DNA from: Homarus americanus | Lineage: Eukaryota > Arthropoda > Malacostraca > Decapoda > Nephropidae | DNA: 64,000 nt | Assembly: GCF_018991925.1 (NCBI RefSeq) | Contig: NW_024748870.1 | Span: forward strand, 203,007 to 267,006 | Direction: 5' to 3' | Shown here: in pieces, positions 58,550-64,000 of the stretch | How positions within the stretch are numbered: position 1 is the first letter of the stretch | How the letters are laid out: the number at the start of each line of letters is the position of its first letter | The notes under the pieces: generated by a model | Told to the model about the DNA's origin: nothing | What the model saw: the letters and a program-made list of their open reading frames with translations, nothing else | Database searches by the model: none | Position numbers and translations under genes: made by a program

Positions 58550-60164
58550 CAGTTGTACCCCACTTAACGCGGTCAATAGAACCCAGAGGGTCCCGTGTTA
58601 AGTGAAATCCGTGTTAAGTGAACAACAGAACATATGGGATTAATTCCAATAGAAACCGGCCCGACCCCCAAACTCCACTTTTTGAAGACACATAACTATG
58701 TTGTAGTAAAAATAACATCTTAATTTTATGATGGTACATGCACACAATTAATACTTAAGAGAAATACAGTCGCCAAGTTAATGTCCATTCAAATAATGGA
58801 CTCAACTCCCTCCCCCTCTCACACTACACTGCCGGCTCTTCCCTCTCTGAGAAATTTTTGGGGGAAAACCACTAAATTTTAATAAATAATACCTCAAACT
58901 AAAGTTAGGATAATACAATTGACATTGCTGGATTCCTTGTAAGACCAGGAATATTTTGAATATAAATGTCATATATTTTGCACAAAAGATAACATAGTTA
59001 CTCAGAAAATTTTTTTATCTAAAATTTGTATGTCTAATGCAAAATATATGATGTTTATATTCAAAATGATCACCAAATTATAAGAATTCCAGCAATGTAA
59101 ATTATATTCTGGCCGGGTAATTTGTATGAATTTTATGAGCTAAAACAAATATCTTCAGTTAATAAAAAAAAATAATCTTCAGGACACTATCTGTCAATCA
59201 AAGTACCCCACCTTGCCTTCCCCCTCTTCCAACCAGGCGGTCAGTCCCAACCCTCCCCCCCACCCCCCACCAATCATCCCTTCAAGAGAAGAGTGGGTGA
59301 AAAATTTAGATTTTAACATTTTGTATTAAATAATACCTCAGATTAAAGTTAGGATAATATAATTGACATTGCTGGATTCCTTGTAACACCAGGAATATTT
59401 TGAATATAAACGTCATATATTTTGCACAAAAGATAACATTCTTACTCAGATTAAACATTTTATCTAAAAATTTTGTCTAATGCAAAATATATGATGTTTA
59501 TATTCAAAATGATCATCAAATTATAAGAATTCCAGCAATGTAAATTATATTCTGACCGGGTAATTTGTATGAATTTTATGAGCTAAAACAAATATCTTCA
59601 GTTAATAAAAAAAAAAAATATTCTTCACAGGGTAACAGATGGTCGGTCGGTCCCTCCCTCCCCCCACCCTCCACCAACCGTCCCAAGGAGATGTGTGGGA
59701 AAACCAGAATACTTAACTTTTTTGTAATAAATAATACCTCAAACTAAAGTTAGGATAATATAATTGACATTGCTGGATTCCTTGTAAGACCAGGAATATT
59801 TTGAATATAAATGTCATATATTTTGCACAAAAGATAACATAGTTACCCAGAGAAAAAATGTTATCTAAAATTTGTATGTCTAATGCAAAATATATGATGT
59901 TTATATTCAAAATGATCACCAAATTATAAGAATTCCAGCAATGTAAATTATATTCTGGCCGGGTAATTTGTATTAATTTTATGAGCTAAAACAGGCAGTC
60001 AGGCAGGGTGGCAGGTGGGGCAAATCTAAAAATAGCGTCTCGAGCCGGACACTCACCGCGTATATGATGAAAAAATCCGTGTTAAGTGAAAGTTCAGCTC
60101 TGGCGAGGCACCGCGTATATGATAAAACGCGTTAAGTGAAACCGCGTTAGGCGGGGTAATACTG
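58550..60164. mobile_element. Family D element, duplicate of 33649-35272
   Basis: It has the same termini, TA flanks and monomer order. It is nine bp shorter owing to minor indels (for example near 58760). Confidence 0.9.
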
Positions 60165-61048
60165 TACAGTATTGTACACTAATGTACTACATTTTTTATA
60201 TCTTGAGCAAAATATATGATGCTTATATTCAAATTAATCTCTGTCTTGCAAGGATTTCAGCAATGCAAATTATATTATCCTAACTTTAGTCTGAGATATT
60301 ATATAAAATAAACATAAAGAAATCACCAATCTTTTGCCTGGGAACACAAGGAGAGTGGAGGGGGGAGGGGTGAGGTGACAGAATGTCTGGCATTTGTTTG
60401 TTTATTTATTTGAGATAAGATTTGACAGTTGGTGCTGAAGGCCTGCCTGCGTGTTTATTTATCATTACTTAAGAGTGACTAAGCTCTTCTCATAATTTGC
60501 CACCCAAACGACCTGGGTGAATATAACTTACATTGGAGGGATTCTTGTAAATAGTAATTTATTTGAATACAGTGAACCCTCACTTTACACGGTTAATTCA
60601 ACCCACGGCGGCCCACGTAAAGTGAGAAACGCGTAAAGTGAACAACATAACATATGGGATTAATTGAAATAGAGACCGGGCCGACCCCCAAACTCCACTT
60701 TTTCAGACACAATACCTACGTTGTAGTAAAAATAACTTCTTAATTTTATGATGGTATGCACACACAATTAATAATTAAGGGCCTCTTTGTCAAACCCCTC
60801 AAAGTCCATATAAGTCCATATCCTCACTATCATTATCACTATCACTGACTTGGGCCGGCTGTGGTGGGTGGCGGGTGAAGAACTCGGTAATGTTTTGATG
60901 ACTGGGCGACCTTGTGCGCACCCTGCTCACGCCGCTCTCCGCGTAAAAGGGTACACACACCGCGGAAAGTGAGCATTCCGGTTTCGGCAGGGTACCGCGT
61001 AAACGTGGAAACGCGTAAAGTGGGACCGCATAAAGCGAGCGTTGACTG
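60165..61048. repeat. Satellite unit and family C MITE, duplicate of 35273-36156
   Basis: The family C MITE occupies 60570-61048 between TA dinucleotides. The preceding satellite unit matches copy A at a constant offset of 24892. Confidence 0.9.
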
Positions 61049-63030
61049 TACCTCTATGTGCAGTGAGGGCATAAAAATTCCTTTGCAGTCATTTCATAGA
61101 CTCGTGTGGCTAGCCCATTTATATATTTAATTACATTATATAAGTTTCAAAATGCTAACTTGTTGATTCTTAACAAAAAATTTTTTTGAATATTAATGTA
61201 TTTCTTTTTTCACAGGCTACATGTTACAGAAATATAGCAACAAGAGTGATTGAAAATATTATAGCTCTGAAGACATAAGTGCCAGCATGTTTTATTTTGT
61301 AAGCAGTAAGTATGTGTTATTTTAAAATACAGGGGTAAATGTAAATAAGCACTTGTGTAAATAAATAATGCACAAATGTGTCTGTAAAAAGTGAATGTTA
61401 TAATTTTTCATACATATGATAATTATTTTGTAGGATCTTGTTTGTCAAAATTACTGAGAACTGCAAATTATATAAAAAAATCATGGAATCTTAATTTCAT
61501 TTACCTTTATCCAAGACACAATTGTATTTCAGTTTTCAGGTACACTCATACCCCCTCATAACCCAAGTCAGATTATCCAAAGGTCCAAATTATGCAAAGT
61601 GTCGGAATTTGGTCAGTGAATTTGACTCTTTGTCGAGATAAGTGTATTTTTGTTCAAGCTGGAATGCGACGTCAGCAATGTTGCCTAGGTGTGTTAATTC
61701 CTAGCCAATTCACCAGGCCAACATACAGGCAATTAAAACATCTAATAATTACTTAAGTAATATTAGGAGGACACGTTGTTACCTGGCATTAAATTGCAAT
61801 TCTCAAAACCCCCTCCTTCACCCTCCACCATACGCATCATGACCTTCATCTCTTGCCTGGCGATTCAGCTATAAATACACACAAAGGGAAGCTCCGCGAA
61901 TTTGTGTTCTAATTGCTGAAATACTCCGCTCTGCTAGGATATTATATACGGTATTTGTACTTATTAACACAGTGATGAAGTAGAGTGACTTTTAATTTGT
62001 TATGTGTCTCAATTATTGTATTTGGGACAATTTCTTATATGATTTCTGGTCAGCATGGCGACCACAACACAATTTCTTTGTGAAGTCGTTTTGATCGTTA
62101 TGAATATTCCTTGCCTTTAAGTCACTCAGTGAATGTTGCTGCACCCTCCCAGACTCTTCTTCACTGAAAGAGAATATGTGAATATATCTATTTGTATATA
62201 CATACTGTATATATGTAGACTGTTTACAGTTTTCTTTGTCCCAATTATTCACGTGCTAGTATGAATGCCATGACTGTTTTTCTTCCTATTCTTATGTTCG
62301 TTCACAAAAAACCTTTGGGTTTCCGCCCTCGGTTTTCTTATATTATAATTAAAATTGCTCTCAGCATAAAGACCAGATTTGAGTTTTTCTCTTCATAACT
62401 TTATTTTTGATGTCCTCAGTAGCGGGTTCAATCTTTCCAGGCGAACTTTAGCGAGGCTGCTAGACTTCGCGTTCCTTCCGGAATGTTGACCTTCCGGTCT
62501 TCCCAGCAATCTAGAGTTATGTTGAAATGGACTTTACATCCTTATATGGGTTATATGAGAACAATTCAGGGTGGAATTCTCAACCCAATAAGTATTGCTA
62601 GAGTAATAGTGAACGCTGTTGCCAATAAAGCGCTATGTTAGCCGCTCAGCACTGTCAACCCTGCCGGATGATAGTGCGTACGTAGAGATTCTCGCTTAAG
62701 CTATTACTTGGGGGATAATGTCTGTGCCCCTGATTGGCAACAAATAGAGATCTTGATGATCCCTCTAAATAAAATGTTCTAAATGAAATTATTTTATGTA
62801 AAAAAAAAAAATTCATTGAGCTAAGGGATACTTGAGATAAGATTCGGGAGAGAGATACGTCATGGTGAGTTAATTGTTTATAATTGTCAAATGAGTGACT
62901 TATATAACAATAAGAGATCTTAATGAATTAACTTACTAATAATATGATAATTTGGAGTTATATTGATTAAGTTTGGGAGAAAATGGTTTCTCCCTTATAT
63001 TTTTATAATGATATAATGTGACTCATGGTG
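61049..63030. other. Unassigned DNA and DIRS 5' region, duplicate of 36157-38138
   Basis: A constant offset of 24892 holds across the whole stretch and I noticed no differences. Content is as described for copy A. Confidence 0.85.
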
Positions 63031-63039
63031 TCCTTGATA

Positions 63040-63815
63040 GTATTGAGTGATGAGCTACGAGAACTAGAAAGTTCAGCTCATACACTACACACAAGGAATT
63101 GATAGTTTTGAGTGATGAGCTACAAGGACTAGAAAGTTCAGCTCATACACTACATACAAGGAGTTGATAGTATTGAGTGATGAGCTACAAGGACTAGAAA
63201 GTTCAGCTCATACACTACATACAAGGAGTTGATAGTATTGAGTGATGAGCTACAAGGACTAGAAAGTTTAGCTCAGGCACTACATACAAGGAATTGATAG
63301 TTTTGAGTGATGAGCTACAAGGACTAGAAAGTTCAAGCTCTCATACACTACTTCACAAAGGTTGGTAAAATATTTGAGTGATGAGCTACAAGAAATAGAA
63401 AGTTCAGCTCATACACTACATACAAGGACTTGATAGTATTGAGTGATGAGCTACAAGAACTAGAAAGTTCAGCTCATACACTACATACAGGGACTTGATA
63501 GTATTGAGTGATGAGCTACAAGAACTAGAAAGTTCAGCTCATACACTACATACAAGGACTTGATAGTATTGAGTGATGAGCTACAAGAACTAGAAAGTTC
63601 AGCTCATACACTACATACAAGGACTTGATAGTATTGAGTGATGAGCTACAAGAAATAGAAAGTTCAGCTCATACACTACATACAAGGACTTGATAGTATT
63701 GAGTGATGAGCTACAAGAACTAGAAAGTTCAGCTCATACACTACATACAGGGACTTGATAGTATTAAGTGATAAGCTACAAGGATTAGAAAGTTCAGCTC
63801 AGGCACTACATACAA
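63040..63815 (+). repeat. 65-bp tandem array, expanded copy
   Basis: There are about 12 units compared with eight in copy A. The first four match copy A. After the irregular stretch at 63330-63370, the units carry AGAACTAGAAAG and AAGGACTTGATAG variants not seen in copy A. Confidence 0.9.
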
Positions 63816-64000
63816 GGAATTGTCTGTCAGTAGAGAAATTGAATTCAGTAGTAGTAGTTTCACCCAAGACCCAAGGGGGCCATACTACATGTAATTATAA
63901 AAATGTAGAGCCACTTGGATTACTAAGATAGACCCTCATGTGGCTTGCATAATTCATGGCAGCTGTGTCTCAAATAACCTATTTTCACTAAAGGATTGTT
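63816..64000 (+). pseudogene. DIRS gag-like region, start of second copy (runs off the window)
   Basis: It is homologous to 38650-38840 but with several substitutions and small indels in under 200 bp, clearly more diverged than the block to its left. The element continues beyond the window. Confidence 0.8.

Larger units (their letters stand above)
54236..63335. repeat. Duplicated block, copy B
   Basis: This is the partner of 29311-38443. The near-identity is strongest from about 55000 to 63240. Left of the Tigger, homology continues to about 53675 but is visibly lower. At 63330-63370 the 65-bp array contains an irregular stretch (AAGTTCAAGCTCTCATACAC), after which the repeat variants differ from copy A. 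Confidence 0.95.

Overview
This is an AT-rich eukaryotic window built almost entirely from transposable elements, their fragments and satellite DNA. I found no host gene with convincing exons, and no rRNA, tRNA, operon or CRISPR structure. The mix points to an arthropod, most likely a decapod crustacean: many Tigger/pogo-like elements with TA target duplications, DIRS-type tyrosine-recombinase retroelements, an env-bearing errantivirus-like element and CR1/Jockey-like LINE ends. The species assignment is inference.

Layout. 1-453: end of a Tigger-type element. 903-7838 (minus strand): a decayed errantivirus-like retroelement (gag, protease, RT/RNase H, integrase, env) interrupted by a Tigger-like element (2774-4092), a small piggyBac-type MITE (5856-6031) and another TA-flanked MITE (6757-7417). 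7968-13912: nested Tigger-like elements, including a large inverted repeat, a transposase N-terminus remnant and an element with internal satellite monomers. 14160-18270: LINE tail, an unrecognised protein remnant, a 30-bp minisatellite and a further MITE. 18276-23163: a complete, GC-rich Ty3/Gypsy element with identical 142-bp LTRs, a 5-bp target duplication and one intact 1429-codon gag-pol frame. It is the youngest and only apparently intact autonomous element. 23169-28669: LINE fragment, MITEs and satellite.

29311-38443 and 54236-63335 are a direct duplication of about 9.1 kb in near-identical copies about 24.9 kb apart. It contains a Tigger element with a 583-codon transposase frame (frameshifted in the second copy), three MITEs, satellite units and the 5' part of a DIRS element. 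Between the copies lie the rest of the DIRS element (to about 42118) and a 25-bp satellite array (42118-49336). That array is broken by two Tigger-like elements, a small LTR element with almost no coding capacity, and a 5'-truncated LINE. Two 100-N gaps (28670-28769, 49337-49436) sit in repeats, so the duplication could be biological or an assembly effect.

The elements do not form a pathway. What connects them is nesting and shared ancestry. At least four TA-flanked families (called B, C, D and G here, plus the 23-bp-TIR family E) carry pieces of Tigger/CENP-B-like transposases. Families C and D share subterminal sequence and may be mobilised by one transposase. Family D carries monomers of the satellite that is scattered through the window.
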